A DNA stretch of 64,000 bases. Source: Beta vulgaris subsp. vulgaris. Taxonomy: Eukaryota; Streptophyta; Magnoliopsida; Caryophyllales; Amaranthaceae. Below, one piece after another: positions 45,242 through 56,962 of this stretch. Made by a program: the position numbers and the translations under genes. How positions within the stretch are numbered: the stretch's first letter is position 1; every line of letters begins with the position of its first letter. Below the pieces are notes generated by a model. That model searched no databases. It had not been told where the DNA came from and saw only the letters and a program-made list of their open reading frames with translations. The DNA is taken from assembly GCF_026745355.1 (NCBI RefSeq), contig NC_079205.1, positions 51,965,783 to 52,029,782 on the forward strand, written 5' to 3'.

Positions 45242-46756
45242 TATGTCTTGTCCCGCTTTTGTAAAACCTTTATGTGCATGCAATTACGTATTAATATAGT
45301 GCTTGCTTTACTTTTTTTTGTTCTTTCTATTTTGATTTTTTTGTCTCTTGAAATTTTTTTAAAAAAAAGAACGAAGGAATTACTCATAAACATTCTATCA
45401 ATTTTGTCAGTTTTCGTTTCAGAGCTTTCAAAAACATTTCTACACTTGTTATTATTTATCACAATAAGTTTCCTCACTAGCCAAATCATATGAAACCAAA
45501 TCTCTCTTGGTATAGTCTGTGCCACTTAATTGTTTAATGCTCCATCCGTTTCATTTTAATCTACACACTTATACTTTTCACGTATGTCAATGCAAAACTT
45601 TGAGGACACATATCTTTAGTTTTGTATTTGTAAAAATTATAAAAGTACATATTAATAAAATACATATTATGATGAATCTAACAAGATCCCACATGACTAT
45701 ATTTTCATCCGCGTATAAATCACAAATGGTGGTCAAAGTGAAATTTTTGAATAGTGTAAAATGTCAAAGTGTGTAGATTGTAAAGTTTTAGTTAATCATT
45801 AATTACAAATATTATTTTTAACTATGATAAAAAAAATGCCTATAATCTTAATTTATATATTTCCTATTGATGTACATATTGTGCATACTCGATAGTCAAA
45901 TCTTATATAAGGAAAGGGGGATCTATGATGTCTCCCCTACAAATTAATTAATTACCCATAAGTAAATAAAACAAGTACTACTAGAAAAAGGAAAAAAACA
46001 AAGTCAAACTCAAGTATATGTTAAAGGCAATCAATTTGTAATTGAGCCACTGAAAAAACAAGCATTGACTACAAGATTTAGTATATTTATATTGAAAAAA
46101 ATTAAAAAGGAATATTACATCAATCAAATATTTTATGAATCAATTTACAAACCCAATCAATTATTACATCAAAACTAAAAATTCAATCAATTAACAGAGT
46201 AAAATGATTTATTTAACACAAAGAGTATCTTAATACAACCTAAGAAATCATAGATAAATTCACTTAACATTCTTTTTATCGTTTATTAAGTTTAATTTTA
46301 AAAAGATAAAAGAAAGAATAAAAAAAAAGATTAAATAATAGAGGCTTAATTTACGAAATTGAACTCAAAAAAGTCTAATGTTCAAAATTTTATTCCTCTC
46401 TATGTCCAAAAAGGCTAAAATATGTGTTTGAAAAAAAAAAAACAGCCATGAATCATGTGCATTATTTTGCTAGTTCTGGTATAAAGAAACATATGTGTAA
46501 ACTCCTATATGTTTGTTTGTAATATCAAATTTGTTAATAGAAAATCACTTTCTTGCCTACTGCTTAGTCCAATTATATAAATATATTAAGGGTGTTGGGA
46601 AAAAAAAGTTTGGGACAAGTTGACCCTGGTTGTATTATAAGTCTAATGAATAATCAGGTACTATATTATGTAGCTTCATTTCTCCCAGCTCCTTAAATGA
46701 ATAAATAAAAATATTTTATAGGGGAGCTTTATTAATTAGTAGTAATCTCTTTTTTT
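45242..46756. other. Intergenic DNA with a weak MITE
   Basis: A Stowaway-like start CTCCATCCGTTTCATTTTAA at 45540, with ATCTACACACTT facing the inverse AAGTGTGTAGAT near 45765-45780, suggests a worn MITE at about 45540-45786. The rest is AT-rich without genes. A phrase near 46570 (TATATAAATATATTAAGGG) looks like a Helitron family-2 5' end but has no matching 3' end. Confidence 0.4.
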
Positions 46757-49700
46757 TTTGGTGCAAATTGTAGTGTTATCGCGACGCTTTTTAACCCATT
46801 TGGCGACGCTTAAAAGCGTCGCGAAATTTGCTGTCGACGCTGCCAAAAAGCGTCGAGCAGAATCAGTCGGCAATTCGCGTCACCAAAAAGCGTCGCTATT
46901 GGCGTCACCAAAAAGTGTCTCCCTTACCCGTATAGCCGTCGCCACATTGGTTAGTGGGGTGCCATCAATTAATTTATAGACGCTTTAAAGTGTCCTAATT
47001 CGAGACGCTTTTTGTCGACTATAATTAGTCACGACGCTTTTTATTGTTGAGAGAAATTTGGCTGGAAAATTAATCTTATATTTGTTATAAGTTCATGACA
47101 AGGAAAAGCGTCTAGATTTTGTATGGACTCTTTTGGTACTTTTTCATAATTAATTAACAAATAATTATATATAATAATACAGTAATAATATAATATATAG
47201 TAATTTAGAATATAAAGTCAACAATAAAACTTGAAGATTACATAAAAATACTTCGAACAATGTATATGTAATCATAAATCATAAACTTATATTAGTTCGC
47301 ACAATTAGAATTCCTACACACGTTCATCAATAATACTTCATAACTAATATGTTACTAAAAATACCACAAAATTAAAACACACTAAAAATAAATGTAGTTG
47401 TAGCCTTATAAAACTAACTAATAATACGAAGATCTAGCAAAACAATATGATGGTAGTCAATTTGAAGCCTCAAGTAGTGACCTCTTGTTCTTGATCTGTT
47501 GGACTTTTATTATTATTTTTGAGTACCTTCAAAAGATGAAAAATAAGACCAACATTATAATTAGCACATGCAATATATCCCGAAAAATAGGTAACATGTG
47601 CATAAAATAATTTAGACTAGAAAGACGAACACTATAATGTTCATAATTTACAAAAGGTTGTTCAAATTTTTCCTCTCATATAGCAGCCTACAATATTCCA
47701 ATCTTACACTTCCTTTCACTTGTTGTCATGGAGTAAATTACATGCTTTAGAGCTTATGCTCTGTTCAACTAGATTTCATATATTATTAAAGCGGGGAAAA
47801 GTGCATATTTTCGAATTCTTGCCAAAACAGAAGACATCACCTTGGGATGGTGACACGTGGCTGTGGTAGAGCCAAGGGTCTGGCACTGATGGTAAATCAG
47901 TAATGGACTTATGGTTTGTTCGAGAGCACGGTATTAATGGGAGAAAAGCAGCATATTGCCACTATTCAGAAGGACGAACATATAATGGTCTAACAAAAGT
48001 GCAAGTATTCAGAAATGACTCAAAAGCTGATTCCAAAGCCTGAATCTAAAAGGATCTTAGATTCAGATATTCTGCCAGACTCAAAACACTAGAAAGTTGA
48101 TTCAAAAGCCTGAATCTAGAAAGGATCCTACATTGAGATATTCTTGCCAAACTCCCACCAAATCTCCTAACATTACATATTCAGATATACGACTAATAGC
48201 ATTTCACCCAATCAGCAGTGAAATTATAAATCATTTCAATAGAAAGCAGGTGAAAGCAAACTCACAGCTAGGGTATATATCAGCAGTAGTATTCCCTTCA
48301 TGTGTACTATCAAAAATTTCACCCGTTTCAGCCAGAGTATATATCCTCATAATGTACTGCCACACTAAAAAAAATATACAAACATATATTATGCTGGGTT
48401 AACGATTTTCTTTCTTTCCTTCTTCATGATCAAGTAAACGACCCATATATTATCAAGCGCTGAAAAGAATTGGGGCAGGGTAGAGGGCCTTTGGCTCTCA
48501 ACTGTCCACTACTAATACAAAGGGTTTTCATACATGTGTGAAAGTAGGTCCAAGATATCATATGGGCTACTATGTTACCAAATAATAAGCACAATCCAGA
48601 TGAAATTTTAACTATTGAACTGAATTAATAATAATTAATGTAGCCAAAATGTAGGAAGCTACAACAAGTGAAAAAGAGCAAGAATAAAAGAGTAAACAGG
48701 ATGGAATTACCAAGATGATTTATAGTTCCACAATTTAAGTGACAATAACATAGCAATATCGTGTTTGAATATTACCTTTAGAGTGTTGTAGCATGTCGAA
48801 GCTGAGGGTAACCGCTCCACATCCTGTCCTCCAATAGCAGCCCAAAGAGGCACATCACATGAAACCTTAGGGTTGGACAACATAACAAGAAGACCTGATA
48901 TCTTTAGTCTTCCATCCAGTACAAAATCATTATCATCATGTAGAGAGAGCATATATTAAAGGCAAATGATTGGGATTTTAGATGAAGTACCCAACTGTTG
49001 AACATCAGGGATAGTTCTTTAAATGAGCAAAAACTATAAAATTGTGTTTCTGCTCAATTTACCAAATAATAAAGTTGGTATTTCAGTGTTATTGGAGTAC
49101 CTTATGGACGGTAAAAGTTGGTTGAAATGCCAATTTGTCACGTAATATTCATGATAAGAAGCATACCCCTAATTATTTAAAAGTACTAACCTTTTAATTT
49201 AAAAAACCTAGAATTTCCTTAAACGAACCTAAATGTCCTTAAACAAAGTGTTCAATTCCGCCAGCCCTAATTGATGGAAGGTTGAGGACAAAGAATACAG
49301 AATCGGTTTCGTGAATTCAGATTGAAATCTTATAAATTCAAGAGAAAAATATGATCATTCGCAATATAATCCAGATGAAATTTTAACTATTGAACTGAAT
49401 TGATCATTAAAGTAGCCAAAAAATTGAAAACATTGCCAATTTATCGCGTAAATTCATGATAAGAAGCATACCCTTGATTATTTAAAAAGTCCTGAATTTC
49501 CTTAAACAAAGTGTTCTATTCCGCCAACCCTAATTGATATGAAGGTTGAGGACAAAGAATTCAGAGACGATTTCCTAAATTCGGATTGAAATCTTACAAT
49601 TCAAGAAAAAAAATACGATAATTCGCAACAAACCTAGATTTCGGTTGATTCGCAACAATCCTTAGCCTACTGAAGACGATTCGCAACAATCCTTGGCCTA

Positions 49701-50230
49701 CTGAAGACGATATTGAAATCTCATAGATTTCGATTGCAAATTGATAGTTTTCGCGCAGCTTGCAGTTGGTTCAAGACTGATGAGAGGTAAGAGATCCAGA
49801 ATTCAATGGAAAGTCGAAGATGCAGAAAAAAAAAGGACAAGGATTACAGAGAGAGACGACAAAATTACCTGATGAATTCACATGCCAGTGAGTGAATTGA
49901 GAAGAATCAGCATTGATGAATTAACACGCTAGTGAGTGAATTGAGTGAACTGGGAGACGATCGCCAGTGAGTGAATTGAGTGAATTGGGAGACAATAGGG
50001 TTTGGTGTTAGACGTGGATCTAGTGGGAGTTATAAGATGTGATGATGTGCGGTTTTAATGAAAAACAAAGTCCACGTGCTACACACGTGATATTTGGACG
50101 CGCAAATGCGTTGTTAAACTTTTCGACGCTTTTAGGCGCTGAGGTGAGGCGCAAACTTTTTACCCCACCCAACGCCTATACTGTGGCGTCGAGCAATAAG
50201 CGTCGTGATAACACTCCTTTTGTAGTAGTG
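46757..50230. mobile_element. CACTA-like element with captured gene fragment
   Basis: The right end, inverted, reads CACTACTACAAAAGGAGTG, then TTATCACGACGC. The left side preserves TAGTGTTATCGCGACGC, but its outermost bases are degraded and the 3-base duplication cannot be confirmed. Subterminal regions (46780-47050 and 50095-50215) are rich in GCGTCG and AAAAAGCGTC words in both orientations. Inside, a segment near 49200-49330 is repeated at about 49495-49600 (AACAAAGTGTTC, GAAGGTTGAGGACAAAGAAT), and a GTGAGTGAATTGAG minisatellite runs at 49890-49990. No transposase was found. Confidence 0.7.
48776..48878 (-). pseudogene. Captured HECT-type ubiquitin ligase exon fragment (UPL-like)
   Basis: On the minus strand, the frame [16 protein letters not shown] and then [17 protein letters not shown] resembles the C-terminal lobe of plant HECT ligases, best matching my memory of the UPL7 group. 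The exon-like piece stops at a good donor site, CTAAAG/GTAATA (48776/48775), and the conserved block after NTLK is absent. The similarity starts abruptly around 48878. It lies in the middle of a CACTA-like element, so it is a captured, non-functional fragment. The catalytic Cys of HECT, which would be further downstream, is not present. Confidence 0.6.
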
Positions 50231-50451
50231 GTCATTTAATTATTGATTAAATAATTTGAAGATTTTCACTCAAAAATAAAAAATTGAACTGAAGATAATA
50301 TAATGGTGTAGATATTGTTTAATACGTTGACAATGAGGCATAAGGGTACATACTTAATTAGTCCTTATCACGATCATAATCGTACTGGAGATGTGTTATT
50401 TGTTAGTAATTGTAACCATTGTTACTCGTTAACGGTTGTTAACTTGTATTA

Positions 50452-50721
50452 CTCCCTCCGTCTCATAATATATGCTTGTTTCTTTTTAACAGTGTTTCTA
50501 ATACAAATCTTTGACCTTCGATATCTTCAATCTCTTATTGATAAAAAATATAAAATGTTGATATTATGAAAATATATGTATATATTGAGATGAATTTAAT
50601 AAGATCTTAAATGAATATGTTTTCTTGTATATATGAATGAGAATAGTTGTCCAAAAATTTCAAAAATGACCCAATTAAAATGAAATAAGCACTACATTAT
50701 GGAACGGAATGACTGAGGAAG
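50452..50721. mobile_element. Stowaway MITE, right end degraded
   Basis: The left end TA-CTCCCTCCGTCTCATAATATATG is clear. The right side GCACTACATTATGGAACGGAATGA is a worn inverse followed by TA near 50722. Non-coding. Confidence 0.65.
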
Positions 50722-51483
50722 TAGGTTTTTTTTATTATCCACTGTCAGCGATAAAGTGTCAAAATAGTTTAAAAACAATCACTGTTTCGTAAACTAGTTG
50801 TTTAATTAGAAGAAAAACTCTAAAGTCTCTAGAGAGATCGTAGTGATCTATCATGAAAATTGACTTCACACGCCACCACTACCTCAAAAGCCAACCCCTA
50901 AAAGCTACAAATTCTACTTTATCAAATACTACTTTTTACATCGGCTTTTACATTTTCTCAAGTTTCGACTTGATCGATCCTGTATATGGGACATGAAAAA
51001 TTATTGTTGAACAACTTTATCAAATTTTAATAGAGTGATAAGAGATATGGATGAATCCAAACATTTAAAATCTTTTATAACTGGGAAAAACTAGATTAAT
51101 ATATTGTTGGTGCAAAATCAGTTTATTGACCTTACAAACAAGTCAATGTACATTCAAGAGGTTGATACGGAATGTCATGGAGGCTTAGTCCATGGGTTTA
51201 CCAGTTCTAATTAGATAAATCTTGCTAACTTACCTTGGTGCAATTTAATTAATGATTAAACTGCAACGCCTATTAAATTCAAGCGAAATGCAATAAATAG
51301 AGCAAGTAATAATCAATCTTTTAATTAAGCAAAACATTTTCATACATATCACAAACTTTAAGAAAGATTTTATAACACATAAAAAGATAAGTCGGGCTAC
51401 ACAATTAAAGGGAAAGCATGAAGGCTGTTACCTCCATGATTTCTTGCTTCAATCGGAGAATTATAAAACTTGGCGCCAGAACA
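50722..51483. other. Intergenic DNA beside a possible LTR
   Basis: AT-rich, no gene recognised. The last part (51100-51483) may be internal sequence of a minus-strand LTR element because a TGGCGCC motif (minus, 51472-51478) lies 5 bases from the candidate LTR edge. Confidence 0.35.
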
Positions 51484-51982
51484 TGTTCTAAGTCTAAGGG
51501 ACTAAAATATATCCCCAGAAGGGGGTGGGTAGACTAAGGCTAGGCTACGCTAAGAAGAGAGTAAATACAAGTTGTTGTGTGTTGTTTGTTCATTGTCCTT
51601 TGCTTGATGATCGTTCCTCTATTTATAGAGAACCATGTTATTTAACTTCCGTGCTTACTTGGAGGGAAAACATTTGAATCATCTTTGATTCAAATCTCAA
51701 CCGTCTTCTGGCGCTGAATAACTGTAACCTTGCACGTTCTTCCTTATATGGATTCCTCTCATGATTGTTCTTTAGCCCCCTGTACTTATACTATTCTTAA
51801 CTCTAATCTCCTGATAGTCTTGACGGTCTTCTTCTTTTGACTTTGACCTATGTTGACTTTGTCCGATGGCCTTTATGTTCTAGTTGGGCCTTCATATTAA
51901 TTTAAGGCGAAATTAAACCTTTTGAGATCTAATACAATGTACCAAAATAGAGGCTACCGTACATCTAAAAATGGTGGTAACA
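51484..51982 (-). repeat. Candidate LTR of a gypsy-type element
   Basis: About 500 bp starting TG and ending CA. On the minus strand a CTATAAATAG box lies at 51619-51628 and a TGGCGCC motif, as in several plant gypsy primer sites, lies just past the edge. The fragment looks like a 5' LTR of a minus-strand element, but no second LTR, target duplication or coding domain was found. Confidence 0.4.
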
Positions 51983-52080
51983 AATGGCCCCTCATGATTT
52001 GTCGAGTGATGTACTCAACACCCATATATTATGAGCAGAGAAGAACTTTTAATGGTTGTAGCCAATATCATCTAGTAGTA

Positions 52081-52320
52081 TTATAAATGTGACTTCCTCC
52101 ATTGTTCTAAGGTGGTCGATGAACCTTCTTTTAGGATGACTGAATTTGGTTGAAAAGAATAGCCTTTCGTGTATTCCTTCACCTTTCTTTCTAGCATTGT
52201 GAAATTCATTAAAAAAGTTTCTTCAATATGCGAACTTGTAAGATTATTTAGTGATAACCAACAAGGACTTACATCATAGGTCTCGTACCAAATTTGACAT
52301 GCACATTTATATTGTACCAC
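52081..52320 (-). pseudogene. Partial copy of an unrecognised gene family
   Basis: The frame opens MVQYKCACQIWYET, similar in position and pattern to MVHFECMCKLWELL in the gene at 52482-53228. The remainder (79 aa) shows no domain that I can name. It may be the surviving end of a tandem duplicate, or simply downstream DNA of that gene. Confidence 0.4.
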
Positions 52321-52481
52321 ATCTCTTGATTATGACCCCTCCACCATTCTATAGATTTTTATTTTCTTTGTAGTTCCCTTGACAAAGAGTTTCTTTAGAT
52401 ATCTCCAAGGCATGAAGATAAGATTATTAATTACTTTTATAAAAAATACTTGGGTCTATAGACAATATTTGGAAGTGATCC

Positions 52482-53228
52482 CTACACACTATATATCTCT
52501 ACCATAGCCTTGTATTCATCGGATTCTAACTTGTGCCCTGCACTTCTCCAGATAACTGCAAGATAGTGTTCCTCTTCAGGGGAGTTGTTGAACCTTGCAT
52601 CGAAGATGGTTTTGTGGTATGTGTTTTCCCAAGCGTACCTCCTTTCGATCAACGCAATGTACATCTATGAAAATAATCTTTCTTGGACCAACAACTCCCA
52701 CAATTTACACATGCACTCAAAGTGCACCATCCTCCCATGACTTTCGTCTTGACCCTCTTCTATCCTCACCACTTTGAGGGAGGACTGAGTGCAAGAAAGA
52801 GTTAGACTCTTGGCGTAGACCCAGTTCATCCTTTGCAGCCTTGGGAAATTTAAGATAACGAAAACTTCTTTTCCCCACTTCTTACAAACTGTTAGCAGTT
52901 CGTCTTGTGATTTCCCGTTCAATTCGGGCCATACGTGGGTAGGCAAGAGATCAATATTCGAACCAACCTTTATAGTGCTTGTTTTGCCAGTCCAGGATCT
53001 CTTGGCCCCCATTGCAGGTTCATCGCCAAAGATTCGTTTCATTTTTCCTACCCATCTGGCCCTCTTATTTGTGAAGAAGAATTCCTTATCTTCTTTTATA
53101 TTTTTGAGGGTGAAGCGATGATTGAAACAATCATCATCAAACTCAGCTGCTAAGTTTGCATGTGCTTCGTTATTCATTTTTATTTTCTGAAATGAAAATG
53201 GTATGTGATGATGGGATGCTATGGTCAA
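52482..53228 (-). pseudogene. Unrecognised protein, one frame with an internal TAG
   Basis: A single frame of 248 codons, broken once by TAG at 52665-52667, immediately followed in frame by MYIALIERRYAWE and about 45 more residues. The first part has charged and aromatic sequence (RWVGKMKRIFGDEPAMG, LLTVCKKWGKEVFVILNF, SLKVVRIEEGQD); the second has SPEEEHYLAVIW. No signal peptide, TM segment or known motif. ATG codons at 53228 or 53177 (MNNEAHANL) could start it. The open frame on both sides of the stop suggests recent inactivation or, less likely, read-through or an intron. A partial relative at 53719-53970 supports a real gene family. Confidence 0.55.
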
Positions 53229-53718
53229 GTCCCGTTAAATAACCAGTTCATTTGTCCAATGGTTACTTTCGTAATATGTTCTAGGATCAGTGAGCAATTA
53301 AGTACTTTGACCCCTTTTTTTCGAGAAGTTTATCGACTTTTTGCTGATTATTATTTATTTTAAGGCTATCAATTTGTTGATAAGTCTTAAAATTTAATAT
53401 ACCACTTTTTAGGTATTTGGGCCTAAAATTACTTCCTTGGGTTTACCATTCATTTTATGAATCATGATATTGAAGCCCATAGTTTTATATGATATGGACG
53501 TGAGAAGGCATAACAATTACTTCATCAATAGAAATAATATTTCTTAATATTATTAATTGAACTAAATTAAGTACATAGTTTTCTAGGAAGATACGAACTA
53601 TGTACTATCACTATGATTACTAAGATATTTTTCTTAGTGCTCAATCTATCAAGCACGGAGATGGGCAAAGCTAATGATGATTTGCGACTCCTCATGTTCA
53701 TCTACATTAGGATCATAA

Positions 53719-53970
53719 TCATCTGAGTAATCTACATCCAAGAGCGTAGGGATGCCTCTTTCTGATAAGTGTTCTTGCCACAAGAGACATGTACATTTGA
53801 ACTGTATGAGTTTTTTTGAAACTCATATTCTCGTCCACTTGGACTACCCTATACTTTCTAGTGAAAACACCCAAATTGCTTTCACAAATTATGGAACTGT
53901 GATACTTCAATGCGAGTTCAGGAGGAAAATATTGTTTTGCAATGCAGTCTCCCCATGCCTTGCAAACACT
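53719..53970 (-). pseudogene. Partial second copy of the unknown family, fused to copia RT
   Basis: Residues after about 88 of the 171-aa frame (FLKLLSVCKAWGD, YFPPELALKYHSSIICESN, KYRVVQVDENMSF) parallel LLTVCKKWGK, NFPRLQ and KVVRIEEGQ of the gene at 52482-53228. The preceding residues of the same frame are copia RT, so this copy was joined to a retrotransposon by rearrangement. Its N-terminal half is missing. Confidence 0.5.
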
Positions 53971-54340
53971 TAGGAGTTTCAAGAAATTTCCTTTTTTTGC
54001 CACAAGAGCAAAAGTTTCATTATAATCAATACCCTCAACCTGATGATGACCAAATATGACCAATCGAGCTTTCAACCGCTGCAACTTTCTCTGCTCATCA
54101 TATTTCTCTATATACACCCACTTACTTCCCAATGCCTTCTTGACTGGAGGTAAGGCTTGCAAATCCCAAGTACCTCGATCTTCCAAAGTTTTAATATCTA
54201 TAGCCATGGCCTCACGCCATCCGTCATGCTTCATATCCTCCTTAAAAGACTTAGGAGGGTCTGTAGTAATATCAACTAGTTGCGATGTTTATTAGAAAAC
54301 TTACCACAACTAACATAATGTGTAATAGGATAGGGAGTAC
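53971..54340 (-). pseudogene. Copia RT N-terminal fragment
   Basis: The frame starting at 54234 has GWREAMAIDIKTLEDRGTWD, then KALGSKWVYIEKYD, LKARLVIFGHHQ and the start of the RT thumb. Upstream, in broken frames, the copia pre-RT linker (SSGTPYPITHYV-like) is visible at 54250-54350. It ends where the unknown gene sequence begins. Confidence 0.8.
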
Positions 54341-54399
54341 CCGAGGACTTTGATAAAGCAGATGGTTGAGCAGATGAACTTTTCTATTTCACTACAGTA

Positions 54400-55200
54400 T
54401 GAGTCACATAATCCTGCAACTTTTTAGAAAAAGATCTTTAGGCTTAGGCAAATCCAATAAACTCTACCACTGGTCAGGAGTTAAACCCGCGAGCTCGATA
54501 CTTGTTGCATCAGCCAATCGAGCTGTCGAAGAAGAGGTCGCGCCAACCATGCTGACCGTAGCTTTTTCGCGTGAGCATTCTATGCACATGCGCTTAATGC
54601 TCCCCGCCTGCATCCCGCGCCCCATCTGCGCATCAGTTTTCAAGGCTAAAGCCTCACTAGGGTTTGGAGAGACGTAGCGATAGGACCCCGCAAGCGTTCC
54701 TATTGGGCTACATATTGCTGACAGGCCTGTGTCACAGTAGGCAAAGTGTCTTAGGCAAGGAGATTCGAGTGGATCGGGCCATAAGCATAATTAAGGCCGA
54801 TCAAGAAACGATGAAGATGGTCTTGATCACATATAGTTATTCAGGGTACATAGTGACTTGGCACTCAGAACCCCCCGTGGCACAGGTCGAGGCAACTTCC
54901 TGCAGCGCGAGGTCGTCCCACAAACGAGCCAGTCACCCATAGTAATATGAGGCAAGTGATTCGCTTAATGATTGCTTAGACTCGCTGATTTGAGACTTTA
55001 ATTGAAAAATTTGCGTGCCATTAACACTAAATCTCTCTTTCAGATGCTTCCATAACTCATGCACATCATCAAAATATGAGACTGTGCCACGAAGGTTAGC
55101 AGAAATCGCATTGAGAAGCCACGAAACAAGCATGGAGTGAGCAATATTCCTATATGAAAGTATTTCTAAGGTTTAGGGTTCGTGCTATCCTCCACACTCC
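54400..55200 (-). pseudogene. Copia gag fragment, second copy
   Basis: The frame 55133-54933 (MLVSWLLNAISANLRGTVSY, then LKERFSVNGTQIFQLKSQ) is the copia UBN2-type gag. DNA from 54960 to 54480 is closely similar to 61670-61010 (both contain CGAGCTCGATACTTG and AGGTCGCGCCAACCATGCTG). Protease and integrase that should follow are missing here; the RT linker comes next. Confidence 0.75.
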
Positions 55201-55225
55201 CTACCTCTTCCTTATTGTCGGGGCA

Positions 55226-56273
55226 TCAACATCCACACGCCAAGCCCCCCTGGAGCCTCGGCAGCACCCCATGTACTTCCTCTTCCGCACGCTCGGCACC
55301 CTTCGGTTCCTCGGTAACTATCACCGCACCATCAAGTGCCTCGACCACACTCCCAGTCTCATCGTATTCACCTTCAACTACCACAGGAACTGCGAGACTA
55401 GGTGGAATAAGATCATCATCACAAGGGTCTAGACTAACATCCACAGTCGCATCACTCAAAGGTTGAGATGAAGCAAAAGGAAAAATATGTTCAACAAACT
55501 TCACATCTCTAGACACAAAATACTATTTGGATTCCAAGTCAAACAATTTCCATCTTTTTTGGTTGAAAGAATATCCAACAAAAACACATTTACTGCTTCT
55601 ACTAGCAAATTTATCCCTACGATAATTCAGATTATATGCATAACACAAGCATAAGAATTTGTTATCTATCATAGCAGGAGGTTTCTCAAATCAATACTCA
55701 TATGGGATTTTATAATCAAGCACTACAAATAGGGTCCAATTTACTACATGACAAGTAGCTTAAACATAGTCTCCCATAAAATATGAAAGGAAGATTAGAA
55801 ATCTCAAAGCATGAGTCACATTTAAAATATGTTGGTGTTCCCTTTCAACCTGACCATTATGTTGTGGGATTTTGACACAAGAGGTTTCAAAAATAATCCC
55901 ATGTTTGACAAAATATGGTTGCAAACAATTAAAAATTCGATTCCATTATCATTTCTAACACGTTTAATTGTCTGATTAAATTGTTTGTCAATCAATGTTA
56001 TAAAATTCAAGAATAGAAGTTCAACCTCCACTTTATTATATAATAAATAGATCCACATAATAAGGGAAAAATTATCTACTATAATTAAAATATATGAAGC
56101 ACCACAAGCGGATTTTGTTCGATATGGCCCCCCCATAAATCATAATGAACTAACTCAAAAATTCCACTAGCTATACTATCACTCCTAGGATAACTGGTTC
56201 TAAGTTGATGGGCGCGAAAACATACATCACACCCATTTTTATCGCAACTACTAATACAAGATGGACCATGCAA
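55226..56273 (-). pseudogene. Copia integrase fragments
   Basis: 56273-56085 holds the zinc-binding end and start of the core (HYDLWGG, LVHYD). 56136-55822 continues the core (IIVDNFSLIMWIYLL, RVRNDNGIEFL). 55516-55226 has the integrase C-terminal SRDVKFVEHIFPF and an acidic linker. Frameshifts separate them. Confidence 0.8.
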
Positions 56274-56281
56274 GGAAAATG

Positions 56282-56700
56282 TTATAGAACTTTCTCCGAA
56301 GGATGACTAGAACACTTGTGCCACAAATCAACTGATGTCGTGCCATCAACAACCATGATCTTCACCTTAGGAACCCCTCGAAAAAACAAAAGTCCATCTT
56401 CATGTTCACCCGCTTCAATCAATGTCCTCGTCCTACGATCTTGTAACACACTTAATGTTTTAGTGAATTCGACAATACAATTTGCAGATTCTAATAATTG
56501 AGGGACAAAAATCAAGTTACAATCTAAAGTAAGAACACATAACACATTCACAAGTTTCATATTTTCAAGAAGTAACACATCTCCCTCATACGTAGCATCA
56601 ACCATACTACCATCCAGCAAACCTACTGCACAACCATTAATTTTTTGAACATTATGCAACAGCGAAAACATTACTTTAACATGATATGTTGCTCCCGTAT
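56282..56700 (-). pseudogene. Copia protease region, duplicated copy
   Basis: The frame from 56671 (MFSLLHNVQKINGCAVGLLD, NLIFVPQLLESANCIVEF, DLWHKCSSHPSEKVL) is the C-terminal part of copia protease through the pre-integrase. A similar block lies immediately to the right (56700-56957), so this is a tandem duplication within the element. Confidence 0.75.
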
Positions 56701-56957
56701 CTAATAATAGATGGACTCATGCAAGGCAAATGTGGCCGAACTTTGCCGAAGGATGAGCCAAACGCTTGTGCCACAAATCAATTGATGATGTGCCATCAAC
56801 AACTATGATCTTCACCTTAGGAACCCCTCAAAAAAAGAAAAGTTCATCTTCACGTTTACCCGCTTCAATTAATGTCCTCGTACTGTGATCCTCTAACACA
56901 CTTAATATTTTAGTGAATTCGACAATACAATTTGCAGAATCTAATAGCTGAGGGACA
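56701..56957 (-). pseudogene. Copia protease region, first copy up to the LTR insertion
   Basis: Nearly the same sequence as 56282-56530 (GCCACAAATCAATTGATG, ATGATCTTCACCTTAGGAAC), with several stops. The copy resumes on the far side of the 3.8 kb insertion, and the 5-base GAAAT is duplicated at the junction. Confidence 0.75.
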
Positions 56958-56962
56958 GAAAT

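Noticed and set aside
46560..46590. Possible third-family Helitron start TATATAAATATATTAAGGG
   Set aside because: No CTAG end with a hairpin was found downstream and the first bases do not match TC.
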